Part shown: one piece after another, positions 10,980-21,586 of the stretch
Numbering within the stretch: position 1 is the first letter of the stretch
Layout of the letters: each line of letters starts with the position of its first letter
NCBI GenBank assembly: GCA_016584305.1
Contig: JACEEZ010001691.1
Location: 19,315-83,314, forward strand
Direction: 5' to 3'
Source of the DNA: Chionoecetes opilio
Taxonomy: Eukaryota > Arthropoda > Malacostraca > Decapoda > Majidae
Length of the DNA: 64,000 nucleotides
Position numbers and translations under genes: made by a program
The notes under the pieces: generated by a model
Databases searched by the model: none
What the model saw: only the letters and a program-made list of their open reading frames with translations
Told to the model about the DNA's origin: nothing

Positions 10980-11130
10980 GTCCGAACCTCGCACATCTGT
11001 TTACAAGCTGCCATATTGCGGCGCGTGGGTGGTGAGGGTGGCAGCGCGAGCCAATGAGAACGCCGCGGCGCACAACGCTGCATTCTCATTGGCTGGGGCC
11101 GCAGCTCGCAAGCTAGAAAGTGAATTCATG
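10980..11130 (-). promoter_or_regulatory. Promoter-like block with opposed CCAAT boxes
   Basis: A GC-rich island in AT-rich sequence holds GAGCCAATGAGAACG (about 11048) and its inverse CATTCTCATTGGCTGGG (about 11081), a 14-bp inverted pair around a CG-rich centre. It lies upstream of the transposase in the minus orientation. This is consistent with an RNA polymerase II promoter; function is inferred from composition and position. Confidence 0.5.
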
Positions 11131-11345
11131 CAGACGCGGACATAACACCCTTGCAAAGAGGCTGGAAAAAAGAGTGCCATGCTAAATGAATGTTCTGAAA
11201 GATTCAATTCTCAGCCTTACAGCTTTGGAGCTATGAGGTGCTAAGGGACACCAATGGACTGAGCATGTGACAACGCGTCGATTGGTACCAAAAAAGCAAT
11301 TTTCAAGAAAATGGCGCTTAGCTCCCTTTCTACACGCGGCGCCTC

Positions 11346-11415
<70 letters not shown>

Positions 11416-11449
11416 TATGTATATATATATATGTATATATATATATACA
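11346..11449. repeat. (TA)n microsatellite
   Basis: TA dinucleotides with occasional G, joining the transposon end to the next element. Confidence 0.95.
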
Positions 11450-11990
11450 CAGGGAGGTCCCGTTATACGAGCATTCGGTATACGAGAACCCGATGATACG
11501 AGATGTGTAAATTAGGGTCTGTTTTCAATATACGAGATTGAAAATCCAATGATAGGACATTCAAACTGGGGTGAGTAAAATTATCAAGTTCAAAATGCGC
11601 GCCCTACCACTCCCGGGCTGGACAAAGGGGGATTTGGCTGACCCCAGTGAGGTCACCCCTAGCAAGCCGTGACCTGAAGGGTAATTAAGCATATGGTGCG
11701 GCCTGACATTTAGGGGTAATTAGCAGGTGTGCGGTCCCAACCTTGGGACCGCAGTCAGGTCACCCCTAGCAAGGCATGACCTGAAGGGTAATTAAGCATA
11801 TGGCGCGGCCTGACCTTTAGGGGTAATTAGCAGGTGTGCGGGCCCAACCTTGGGACCACTACACTACCTTGTCTTGTATCACGCGGCGTCCCCTACATTA
11901 CAACGTCTATTTTGCTTGTTATGCATGTTTTATGTTTAATTAATGTGCAGTTATGTTATTTGTGTGTGCTATTTCTCTTTCAGAATGCTT
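11450..11990. mobile_element. Left part of a Tigger/mariner-like element
   Basis: It starts at CAGGGAGGTCCCGTTATACG next to TA, a terminus of the Tigger/mariner type. Internal tracts repeat ATACGAG. The first ~140 bp recur in reverse complement at 63892-64000, so this is a dispersed family. A right terminus was not found, so the right boundary is a guess. Confidence 0.55.
11650..11860. repeat. 107-bp tandem duplication
   Basis: Two units beginning AGGTCACCCCTAGCAAG, each holding GGGTAATTAAGCATATGG and GGGGTAATTAGCAGGTGTGC. Confidence 0.85.
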
Positions 11991-12539
11991 TTTCTACAGA
12001 ATAGGTAGTACAGTGTGGGTAATATAGACGCTGTGTGTTTGTTGTGTAGGTACTAGAAAGCAGTACATGTAAGGGTATTAATATGGCGCTGGCTGACTTT
12101 GTTGTACATATTATGTGTTCGGATCGAGTATTCGCTTGGGTACCATAACTACTGTGTTCTTGTTCGGGGCCCCTACATGTAATAGTATACATGTTGTGTA
12201 ATATGACCTGTGTGTTATGTTTATATGTACAGTATGTAATGTGGGCTATAGACCTTTAGATGTTTTTCTACAGAATAGGTAGTACAGTGTGGGTAATATA
12301 GACGCTGTGTGTTTGTTTGTTTGCTATAGTTTATTAGTTGAAAAACGCTTTTTTGTTGTGTTGGTAAGAAGTAGTATTGTAATTAGAGTTGTGGTCCGTG
12401 TGATTCTACAAATATATTTAAACAGTTAACGTATAACTGTGTTTGTTATAAGATTTGCTTACGAGTATCAGGTGAAACCAACTGCTCTTGTATTTTGTGA
12501 CTTCTGTATAATTATGGTACTAACAAATATATTTACATT
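11985..12539. other. Non-coding; 60-bp direct repeat
   Basis: The string CTACAGAATAGGTAGTACAG and what follows occurs at about 11994 and 12268. Nothing else is recognised. The LINE empty site lies at the right edge, near 12535. Confidence 0.5.
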
Positions 12540-14480
12540 ACCTAGAATGATTGATAATTTCACTTATGCATACCAAGCTACGTAATGAGCGCCCTGTAAT
12601 TACTCTCTACATTAACTACAGTCACCTAGAACTGGAGTGGAGAACCAGACCAGTATTGACAGCATTAGTTATATCTCTGCTATAACGTTTATGAAATGTC
12701 TTTGGGTGTACCAGACCTTGATTTAACCATTAGTTAACTGCTAACGGAGTTAGCGGACTTGAGTACGATAATGTGGATTATCAGATTTCAAAGTTAACTT
12801 AAAAGTTAAATCGTTAACAAAAATGTTAACTTGGTTAATTAAGGATTAACGGTTTGGTGCCACTTGGCTCATTGGGTATATTTAGGACTTCTCGTAATTT
12901 TATGGCTAACAACAGACAATTTTATATAGCCAAGGCAAGATCTGGGCATGAAGGGGTTAACACTTTATCTACTAGCCAACCTACTGTCAATAGCCGCACT
13001 TATTTCTGCGTCACATTTCACTAGCGTACCTTTAGTAATCTTTGCCAGGCTGGATGAGAACACACAGACAGACAGGAAAGGATACTCTGGTGTAGATGTG
13101 ATAAATAGTCTTAAGTCCGGTGTCCATTCTTGCTTGTAATGCTCTTTGTGACACTAATACTACCCGAGCTGCTGCTGTGGCCGTCACTTTGTGTGGCGAA
13201 TGTCTGGCATATCAGATTATGACACGGTAATCTGATGTCTAAAAATTACTTCCTAAGACATTACTAGACATTGTTTTTACTGAATTACTAGAATGTGTCC
13301 TTCGCATACATGTTACTAGAATAATTGCTCTTTCGAACAATCATACTAGATTTGCTTTTTGCAAACAGATCACATTAACTAAATTAGACTGGAACAATTC
13401 AAGTTGCCTCTTCGCAGACAAAGTATCCTAGATTTGCCTCATGTCAACATACCTATAAAATTTTCAATTACTTTGTCAAGCTCAACATTAAACATTCTTT
13501 GAACTGGCCATTCTGGCCTCTCCTCGCTGACCAGTATACGCATCACCTCATTATACTTGTTACCCTAATAAAGAGCTTTACTACAGTTCTTGTCAGGTCC
13601 GAAAATATAACTCTGTATTACAGGCGTCTGTTCTGGCATAGTCGTGTTCCGACAGTCGGGTCCCAACTTCTGTTGCTGTAGCCTTACAGTAAGCAAGAGC
13701 ATTTTACTCACATGTGTCCTTGCTCCGAAAGTTCATAGTCATGAACTTTGTATTACAGGCTGTCTGCTTGAGGCGTAAGGAGAGGAGACGGATTCCAGCA
13801 CACTCGGGTCCCAGAAGCTGGATCTGGTCTGCTGTAGCCGTGTCCAGGAGAAGAGTCGGGCAGTTCAGACACTCGTGTTTCTCCATGGTGCTCCTGTGGC
13901 TCCTGAAGAAGGTCCTCAGTGAAGCCCAAGGGAACTGTAACAAGGTATTTAGGTATTTGAAAGACGTAACAGTGAAGTAATACAGGACATGTTAATATAT
14001 ATTTTTTTTCACGTGACTGCATACATTAAAAAAATATATATTATACAAACAGGAGTCAATTAACTAAAGTACTAAAACAAATTCAAGGATTTTGTAGAGC
14101 AAGCGACCAAATGTAGGTCCCTGAATGTTGCCTAACAACATGTCAAATAAGCCTTCAATGAATTATGTTCAAATTGACCTTTGCTCAAAATGGTCATCAA
14201 CACTTTCAAACTATTCTTTGATCTGTGCCCCTACTTCTGCCCTCACGATGGCACCTGTTCTTTGCTTTATATTTATTTTGTTGTTTATATATATTGAGTC
14301 CACTGCTTTTCTCTTGTTTGGTGAGGTTGTTTCCGAGAACTTTAACGTCCTGTAACTTAGGCAGTCTGTCCCTGTCATGTGGTGGTTGATCAGTGCGCTG
14401 GTAATCTTGTTGTGCTCGCTAAGCCTTCTGTGCACTTGCTGATCCTCAACTGTGTCCAGACCTCTGTTGAGTCACTAGTA
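12540..14480. repeat. Segmental duplication, copy 2
   Basis: Diverged direct copy of 3945-5800. It includes a hAT right end (about 12790-12868) and a TTAA MITE right end terminating at 12960. It lacks the LINE insertion present in copy 1 (reads ACATTACCTAGAATGAT at about 12532). Confidence 0.75.
13760..13946. other. Possible exon in duplication copy 2, strand unclear
   Basis: GC-richer than its surroundings and open on both strands. In the plus sense it is bounded by TATTACAG and AAG/GTATTT. In the minus sense it follows TTACAG and reads STMEKHECLNCPTLLLDTAT, which looks more protein-like. The weakly matching paralogue is at about 5100-5270. No family is recognised. Confidence 0.3.
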
Positions 14481-14503
14481 TTTGACCACTTCAAACTATC
14501 CAT

Positions 14504-16904
14504 TAGGGTACGCCGTATAACAAAAATTCTTTTTCTCAACTTTGGCATGCCAATTTCCTATGTAAAATGGAATTCTAAGACGATTTTATCTCCATCTATT
14601 TTTGCATTTGAGCAATTCTTACTATGCAAAATCGCACTTTTATATTGCACCCTTATGGAATAATGCTTAAATGAGTAGGCAGTGTCCGGTTGGTCCTGTG
14701 TATTGCATCATGCACCAATATGAGTTCCCAATGACTAGCGTGGTAAGCTCTTTCTGATCAGTTGGTTCATCAGGCACTACATCACAGTGTCACAGCCTCT
14801 ACGTTGGCCTAGAACGTGTCCATCATGTCCTTCTTAGACCTGAAGCAGGGCATGGTCTCCCAGTGGTGGGCCCGAGCCCGGATGAACCCGTCTCTGGCCT
14901 GCTGCCCCACCACTGCTGCCGCAGCCTCTGTCACCTGCTTCACGACTCTTTCGGTGCTGTGAGTGTGTATAGAGAACTCCGGAACCTCGTACGGCTTGAC
15001 CAGGATCTCCTGGATCTGATCCCCGGACAGTGAACAGGTGAATGCCGGCTCGTGCACCTGGCCAGGCTGCCATCTGCTGCATCTGCTGCTGGATCAGTGT
15101 CTGCAAGCTGGTGGCTGACAAGTTCAGCTTGGGTGTGATGCGAGGTCTTACACTGGTGTCCCCATACTCCTCGCCAGCCCTCAGCTTCAAAATCTGGGTC
15201 ATGGCGAACCTGCGGTCGTCCTCACTCTGACTCGCCATCAGCGAGAGGAGGACACATTCTGAGTGTGCGAACCATGCTCCTCTCCGCACGTAGAAAGTCA
15301 CAGCTGTTTGGACCTTCTTGGGCTGCGACCTCATCACTCTGAGCTGCGTGAGGATGTGCTTGGGGCCGTCCTCTAGTCTGTGGTGAACCTTGATGTTGTA
15401 GTAGTTTGAAGTACTCCTGCAGGCAGTACTTGACTAGGATTTCCAGGGTGTTCAGTTCTTTGCCAGTCAGTCCATGCTTTCTGGTCCACATGTACACGAG
15501 CGACTGGGCTGTGGTGAGCCATCTGGAGTGGGACATCTTGCCACACTTGATCTCCTGCAGCTCGGACGGGAGAACGCCCCGCTTCACAGCTTGGACCAGC
15601 TGGTAGGAGACCTGCCGGTCAGTGGACATGTTGACCAGGATATACTCCGGTATCTCCGTGAGATCTTCACCGCCTGGCACTCCTCTGAACTCTGCGTTGT
15701 ACTGCATCTCATTCACGCTGGACAGCAGACCTGCACACTGGACCCGTGAAGCCAGTGTCAGATGAGGTAGGCCCGTCGATGCTGGTGATAAGGTGGCGCA
15801 GGGGCAACTCGTTTGTGTGCAACACGCATATACTCCAGAAGAGCTTGCGTCCCAGCATCTTCTCCAAATGGGCGTGAGTACCACCCTTCCACCCCGTGTT
15901 GGCCCTAGTTGAGTCACCTTGCAGTACGATCAGTGAGTCGGTGGAGTCGTACGTCACCAGCAGATCATAGAGAGCCTGAGCCACCTTGAACGCAGGCTTC
16001 TCAGGTGGCACCGGGTCCTCTGGTACAAAGTGCCAAAGGTACCTTCCAGATGGCTCCTCTGTCACTGACACATGCTCCTCCCTGATCAACCTTGGGTGCA
16101 GTTTCCCATAGCTGTCGGGCACCATCGCCCTGGTCTTGTCCTTCCTCCCATCGTAACCCAATCCAACTATTTTGGTACCCTGGTGCTTCCCCTGGTCAAG
16201 GTCCCTGGCCGATGCCATGGCATCCTGCCTGGCCCTCCTCAGCTTGTTAGGATCGCAGACCAGGTACGACATGTCTGGAGAGAGGTGGCCGTCAGCGATA
16301 AGGTCCTGGAGGAATCCAGAAGCCAAGGCAGCAGCAGCAGTGGGCGGAACATCCAACCGGAGGCTTGGATGCGGAGCTGGACTTGGACCGTACGTGTTTG
16401 ACCGACTTACGCTGTTTTTTGTGACTTTTGGAGTTTGGTGATAGGACCTTAGACCTTAAACAGTATCCAGCCCTGGAACACCTACGTTGGGTAAATAATA
16501 ACGTTCAAAATCCAGTTGCCTGGAAAAAGGTTTTTACCCGAAAAACGAGGCGATTTTGTATGTGAAGTGAGCTTTCCGGCGTCTGGCAGACTTACTGTAG
16601 GTCTTACGGCAATATCGAGGGCACACTTCCCATAGAGTTTTTAGCGCTCTACAACTTTGTCCTCAGTGAAATTTATCGAATCTCGAACTTAAGTGACTTT
16701 TCTGTGAGTTTAAAGATGGTGTATGCTAGGCTATGTTTTGCATATAAATATAAAAGTCCATTTTTGCATAGCAGGAAGTGATCAAACCAAAAAGTTGAAG
16801 AGGACAAACCACCCTTAAAATTCAATTTGACATAAGAAAACACCCTGCTGCCAAATTCGAAATAATCTATATTTCACTTTTCATTGGACCTACGGCGTCC
16901 CCTA
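14504..16904 (-). mobile_element. Family-A DNA transposon, copy 1
   Basis: 2.4-kb element with short inverted termini (TAGGGTACGCCGTA at 14504; inverse of TAGGGGACGCCGTAGGTCCA at 16904), TA at both edges. It carries one minus-strand transposase gene. Over its length it is nearly identical to 32001-34371, which lies in the opposite orientation. Confidence 0.85.
14810..16410 (-). pseudogene. Family-A transposase, copy 1, frameshifted
   Basis: The protein runs in broken frames from about 16410 (DVPPTAAAALASGFLQDL) to the stop at 14810 (MPCFRSKKDMMDTF). Key motifs are IVLQGDSTRANTGWKGG, CVLHTNELPLRHL, and VSYQLVQAVKRGVLPSELQE. An aspartate in GDS-x-x-ANTG followed by a C-x-x-H-x-N-E-L-P block recalls RNase-H-fold transposases with a CxxH insert, as in hAT-like families, and matches family B at 35-37 kb (FDTTAANTGMVQG, WLACRHHILE). 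The superfamily is unassigned. A frame change at about 15740 is shared with copy 2; another near 15390 (after EYFKLL) is not. The N-terminal start is unclear. Confidence 0.75.
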
Positions 16905-18117
16905 GTATCCATGTTTGGTGTGAGCCTGTGAGTGACGCCTTGCTCTGCCTACAGGGTTGTGGGTGAGTGAGGTGGTGGTTGTCCTGCCCAGAAAGTCAAC
17001 CCCAGACTGTTCTTGAGGCTCCGAAACCAGTTCATCGTAATCTGGTCCGGCTATTTTGTGTCTTTTTTTCTGCTTTGTCACCTTCCTTGGCACAATCTGT
17101 TACTTGCAACAGCCAGGCGGCCATTCCATCAATAATAGTATCTATAGTATGTCCCTTTTGTTCTTGGTTATTGCCTCCTTGACCTTACTCTCCGTTATAT
17201 CACGGCCCTGTAAAGACTGCATTGGGGAGGGAGAGGGGGGAAGAGTGTCATCATGAAGCTGACTGTTAATTTACATCAAGGCATCAACAAGGTATTATTA
17301 TTATTAACAAGGTGCTGTTTAACATTTCTTGCTATTGAACAGGAAGGGAAAAGTATTGTTTAGTAGGAAGCAGGAAGACTGCTCATGAGGTATTGAGGTG
17401 TCACGTGTGTGTATAGGTGTCACTGTTTGGTGTGTGCCTGTGTGTGATGCCTTGCCCTGCCTACAGGGACCTGTGTGGCAGTGAGGAGGTGGTGTTCCGG
17501 CCGTGCTGTTGATCGGAGAAAGTAACAACGCTACGAGTGACCTGCCGCTATCTGTGACTAACCTACAGGTGTGTGGAGTATTAAGGTGTCAGGTGTGTGT
17601 AGTGGTGGTGATGAAAGCAAGACTGCCAACAAGCTGTTAGACTAAGACATGAAACTATGATATTTTGGGTGATGGCAAAGAGTGGTATAACTCTCTCCCA
17701 CCTCCTTCTAACACAATCTACAAATCATGACATGCAATAACAAAGGATAACTGAATAATCCTTTTCAAATATAATATATATCTAATAATTTGAGTGGTGC
17801 AACAATAATCAGTACCTGTTTTATCAGTATACTGTGGTTTATTTAGTGGGGAAGCAGTTCTCCATTACTATTATCACAATTGTTGTCCAGTGATCACGAG
17901 TGTACAGTATATCCTTTATAAGCATTGACACCTCTCCTGATTGTTAGGCATTGTATTTATTTGTTATCTGGAACCCCTCGCCTCCTGATAAGAAAAATCA
18001 AGGCGGGAGGTTTGGGGGGTCAGGTCAATACAACAGCCCTCAACACTAAGCAGAGATTGAGGTACTTATAAGCACATACATGGGTCATCACTAGACTTAT
18101 GTTGATGGGAACACTCC
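16905..18117. other. Non-coding spacer with a diverged internal repeat
   Basis: No gene recognised. About 16912-17000 and 17425-17510 are related: both hold TGTTTGGTGTG and CCTGCCTACAGGG-like strings. The two family-A copies have different flanks, so this is host or old repeat sequence. Confidence 0.45.
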
Positions 18118-18291
18118 ATTCACTGCCCACTCAATAAACCCACGCCATCATCTCATCTTTCTGTTTAACGTCAGATACTCTCATTGTGTGGTGAGGTCAG
18201 GCGGTCAATGACACGCTGCCAATGTCAGTGTCTGTTAGTGTCTGCGTTCATCATTCATTCATTGTGCATAATTGAAAAAAATGCAGTCTGA
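18118..18291. repeat. Duplicated flank, uninterrupted copy
   Basis: CACTGCCCACTCAATAAACC through TGCATAATTGAAAAAAATGC is repeated at 22985-23100 plus 23807-23858. Here the site corresponding to the TTAA insertion reads CTGTTAGTGTCTGCG without insert. Confidence 0.85.
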
Positions 18292-18584
18292 GGCGGGGTT
18301 CCCACTACATGTATTTGTTGTCCGCGTCTACGTGGGAGTGGCGATCAGTGACGTCACCGTGACGGCGCCCCGCCACTCCCGCAGCCACGTGGCTCCGAAT
18401 AATGTGAGCCGAGACTCGCGTCTCAAGGTCGGTGACGTGATCACTGCTCCAGCAATGTGGTGGTCGCGGGGAGCCTGTGTTCACATTACACAGGCAGGGA
18501 GTGACGTCACTGTGACGTACTGTAGTCACTGATGACAAGATGCACGTAGACTACGGACAGCAAAAACGTGGTGTGAACCGGGCC
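18292..18584. mobile_element. MITE with ~45-bp inverted termini (Harbinger-like)
   Basis: The left end GGCGGGGTTCCCACTACATG and the inverted right end GGCCCGGTTCACACCACGTT are followed by matching GCTGTCCG and GTCTACGTG blocks. Flanks TGA and TAA are near-matching 3-bp sites, as expected of PIF/Harbinger. The interior is CpG-rich with repeated GTGACGTCAC. It is non-coding. A truncated copy of its left end lies at 23859-23914. Confidence 0.65.
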
Positions 18585-18869
18585 TAAGTAAAACTCCATC
18601 TGCTTCCCCTTCAGTCCTCCTTCCCGCATGAAGATTGAAGTCAATTGCCACAGTTTTAGTTTTTGTAGCAATTGCAGAGTCCATTTTTACAAGTATGACT
18701 TAACTTCACTCGGATAGAGATAGTTGGAAGCCTGTCATCGGCCGTCTAACCTCATCAGATATTATGTTAAATATCAGATATTAGGTTAAATCTGACTTTA
18801 AACAGAAAGAAGAATATTTAAGCCACTTAAAAAAAATAATAGTTTCTATAGAAGAGTATTTATGTTTCG

Positions 18870-19267
18870 TAAAGTTTGCTGATAATGAGAGGCATCATGT
18901 CTAGGAGTAACTATTTAGTGTAGAGTTTGCTGATAATGAGAGGCATCATTTCTAGGAGTAACTATTTAGTGTAGAGTTTGCTGATAATGAGAGGCATCAT
19001 TTCTAGGAGTAACTATTTAGTGTAGAGTTTGCTGATAATGAGAGGCATCATTTCTAGGAGTAACTATTTAGTGTAGAGTTTGCTGATAATGAGAGGCATC
19101 ATTTCTAGGAGTAACAATTTAGTGTAAAGTTTGCTGATAATGAGAGGCATCATTTCTAGGAGTAACTATTTAGTGTAAATTTTTGCTGATAATGAGAGGC
19201 ATCATTTCTAGAGTAAACTATTAGTGTAAAGTTTGCTGATAATGAGAGGCATCATTTCTAGGAGTAA
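18870..19267. repeat. 51-bp minisatellite, 8 copies
   Basis: Unit GTTTGCTGATAATGAGAGGC followed by ATCATTTCTAGGAGTAACTA and TTTAGTGTAGA. Copies differ by a few bases, and the last two are more diverged. Confidence 0.95.
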
Positions 19268-19547
19268 GGATTTATGGTCACGTTAGCCATCTCATTCGGT
19301 GCACATTTCAGACTGCTATTTCTCTCCCACAGTTGTTTGTAGCAATTGCATAGAAGTATTTTTTACAAGGAATCTTCAGTGGTTAACGTAGGCCACTTTG
19401 AAACATTAATGAAGCATTTCTAGGAGGCAGGATTTATTGTGTGAAGTATACTATGCTGTGTCACTTGGTGCACATTCTAGACTCCTGTTTCTCTTCCACA
19501 GGGCTGCAAGGACAGCAGCAGCCTACCACCCCCGGGAACCACCAGTT

Positions 19548-19800
19548 GGGGAGGCGGTAGCAGAGTGGTTAGCTCACCGGGTGGCGTTCTCCAAGACCAG
19601 AGTTAGATCCAGAGTGGGACCCATAAATCCACTTTAAAAATATTTCTGCACCGTGGAGTGGCCTAAGAACACCCACATGCCCTGCCCATTAACTCTACCT
19701 TCGATTGTGAGTGCCTGGGAGGACACGGGGGGGCGGCATGAGCCTCCAATCACAGGCATCACTATAACAATCCTGCCTGCACCACCACGGGTCTTCGCCG
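19548..19800 (+). mobile_element. tRNA-derived SINE, copy 1
   Basis: The head GGGGAGGCGGTAGCAGAGTG contains a pol III A-box-like segment, and a weak B-box (AGTTAGATCC) follows about 40 bp on. The body shares TGGCCTAAGAACACCCACAT and AACTCTACCTTCGA with copies at 37531, 41375 and 44177. There is no poly(A) tail here; homology fades near 19800. The mutated B-box suggests an old copy. Confidence 0.85.
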
Positions 19801-20431
19801 AGATCCTGGTATGGAAAACGCTGCCCTTTCCGCCCCGGCAGCTACGAGGGATTGCTGCCGCCGATATATTTCTTGTTCCGGTGTTAGTTAGACATTTGTT
19901 TGGCAAGATACTATTCCTGCCCTCATGCATTACTGATTACTGATACTGTTACCCATGTAGGAAATGTTTTGAAATGATAAAACTGAGGAATACTTGGTGA
20001 TTTTTCATGGACTGTTCTTGCTTTTGTGGTGTTTCTCCGGGGAGTCTTCGAGGCATTTATGACTTAACACACTTTTTTAGGCATTTTTTTGGTACTTTGA
20101 GCAGGTTTTTTGCTTTTTTTATATTTTAAGCAGTTTTTTTCTCTTTTTGCTATTTTAAGATGTAAAGGAAATATTCAATTATAAGATGCATTGATTATTA
20201 TATTGGATAACTAGTAAATGATCCATTATTATGTATATATTAACAATAAATATTTTATCAATTTAAATTACATTGACAATCAAATGTTGGTAGTTAGAAA
20301 TCAGATTTATCGAGAAGCAAAAACCTGAAATGAATCCCATAGAATATATTGTAAGTTTAAGGCTGAATCTGCCTCTTGTTATGTGACACAACATTTTAGA
20401 AATACTGAGTCTGCAATCTGAACAAAGTAAC
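19801..20431. other. Non-coding AT-rich spacer
   Basis: No gene, repeat or element end recognised apart from generic AT-rich sequence. Confidence 0.4.
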
Positions 20432-20433
20432 TA

Positions 20434-20896
20434 CAGGTTGAAGTTCCCAAACTCGGCATCCCAAGACTCGGCAACACCCAAAACTCGGCTAGGGTTCCGG
20501 ATTTTCCACAACCCGGCAGAACACCCAAATCCCGGCGCGTAGATGCTGGGTCGGCCGCTGGGTGCCACCACACTAGGCCGCTTGGTTTCTCCCGCCGATT
20601 TGTTTGTTGTATTGTTCAGGTGTGTTGTGACTGTAGAGTTGTGTACACTGTTATTTTGTGTACTTCTACAGGTCTGTTATTGGTATTATGGCTCCCAAAC
20701 GTCCAGGAACACCTACTGGTGCAAGGGAAAAGAAAAGGAAGAACAATGTGTTAACTATTTCTGAGAAAATTGACCTTTTGAAGAAGTTGGATGCTTTTTT
20801 TCCCCTTAATATATCTACGTTCCCACAAAGTCGGAAAATTCCATTACTCGGCTCGGCGCTGGTCCCGAGGTTGCCGAGTTTGGGAACTTCAACCTG
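20434..20896 (+). mobile_element. Tigger-A element, copy 1
   Basis: Perfect-looking inverted termini (CAGGTTGAAGTTCCCAAACT at the left; its inverse ends at 20896), with TA on each side. It keeps the 5' leader and the first ~36 codons of a pogo/Tigger transposase and lacks the rest, so it is an internally deleted, non-autonomous copy. Other copies lie at 25110-25717 and 39644-40105 in the opposite orientation. Confidence 0.9.
20688..20795 (+). pseudogene. Tigger-A transposase N-terminus
   Basis: MAPKRPGTPTGAREKKRK is followed by NVLTISEKIDLLKKLD, the start of a CENP-B-type helix-turn-helix DNA-binding domain at the N-terminus of pogo/Tigger transposases. It then runs into the right-end sequence, so the DDE catalytic domain is gone. 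The ATG is at 20688, about 20 nt after CTTCTACAG, a possible acceptor in the leader. Confidence 0.85.
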
Positions 20897-20920
20897 TACT
20901 ACCACTACTACTACTACTAT

Positions 20921-20985
<65 letters not shown>

Positions 20986-20987
20986 AC
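20897..20987. repeat. (CTA)n microsatellite
   Basis: Trinucleotide run at the right edge of Tigger-A copy 1. Confidence 0.95.
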
Positions 20988-21129
20988 TTACTGAAAGAAC
21001 AACCATGGAAATAATATGAATGGAAAAAACAAACTTGAAAATGAAAGTATAATAATAGTTTCCCTGAGACAATCTTTTGTAAGGTGAGACTAGTTAGGAA
21101 AATAGAATACCGTTGCCCTGATTCTCCCT

Positions 21130-21332
21130 AGACTGGCCGCACGTCAAGTTGGCTAAAATGTGGCCCCTTCCCTCCCCCCTTTCCAACGCACGGCATGGGC
21201 TGAGGTGTTGGGTGTTGGGTGAGAAGGCCTTACTCCAAGTTCTGCCCTGAAGTCCCAACACCTCGGCCAATCCCGTGCATTCGGAAGGGGGGAGGGAGAG
21301 GGGTAATTTTTGCCAACTTAACGTGTGGCGAG
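21130..21332. mobile_element. Foldback MITE next to a host exon
   Basis: The left arm CTAGACTGGCCGCACGTCAA is matched by the inverted right arm CTAGACTCGCCACACGTTAA. Pairing continues through CCCTTCCCTCCCCCCTTTCC-like and GAGGTGTTGGG blocks. About 200 bp, non-coding, 44 bp downstream of the exon at 21376-21513 in the minus sense. Confidence 0.75.
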
Positions 21333-21375
21333 TCTAGTCTCCACATAAGCAAGAAAGCGCAGGCCATTGACTCAC

Positions 21376-21513
21376 CAGCAGGGCGGCCTTGATGGGTTTG
21401 AGGCACGGCTCCACCTGAAGGTTCCTGAGGAAGGGGTTCTTGGCGGCGGTGAGCAGGGCCAGGCAGAGGAAGGAGGCGTCACACAGGCTCAGCTGCAGGC
21501 CCTCACTCACACT
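21376..21513 (-). CDS. Unrecognised host gene, exon of 46 codons
   Basis: Minus-strand exon, 138 bp, phase 0 on both sides. The acceptor is CTCCCTTTCCAG and the donor CTG/GTGAGT. It reads SVSEGLQLSLCDASFL, then CLALLTAAKNPFLRNLQ, then VEPCLKPIKAALL: amphipathic helices with no stop, compatible with an alpha-solenoid. No family is recognised. The unrecognised exon at 24537-24780 is upstream on the same strand, but its 3' phase (1) does not fit this exon's phase 0, so they may belong to different genes or be separated by a missing exon or an indel. A 1.4-kb minisatellite made of copies of this exon's acceptor region lies directly 5' of it. Confidence 0.65.
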
Positions 21514-21586
21514 CTGGAAAGGGAGAAATAGTTATGGTAAGAGATGATTTCAGATGGTCTATATGACATTGTTTTCTGAATGCTGT

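Larger units (their letters stand above)
6461..11345 (-). mobile_element. Complete DUF7869-type DNA transposon
   Basis: Inverted termini: GAGGCGCCGCGTGTAGAAAG begins at 6461 and its inverse, CTTTCTACACGCGGCGCCTC, ends at 11345; the match continues through GCTAAGCGCCATTTTC, about 40 bp in all. Both ends abut AT dinucleotide tracts, so the target duplication cannot be read. The element encodes one minus-strand transposase gene (7089-9398), an AT-rich leader, and a GC-rich, CCAAT-containing promoter-like block near the right end (10980-11130). Which named superfamily it belongs to (Sola-like is a guess) is not determined. Confidence 0.85.
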
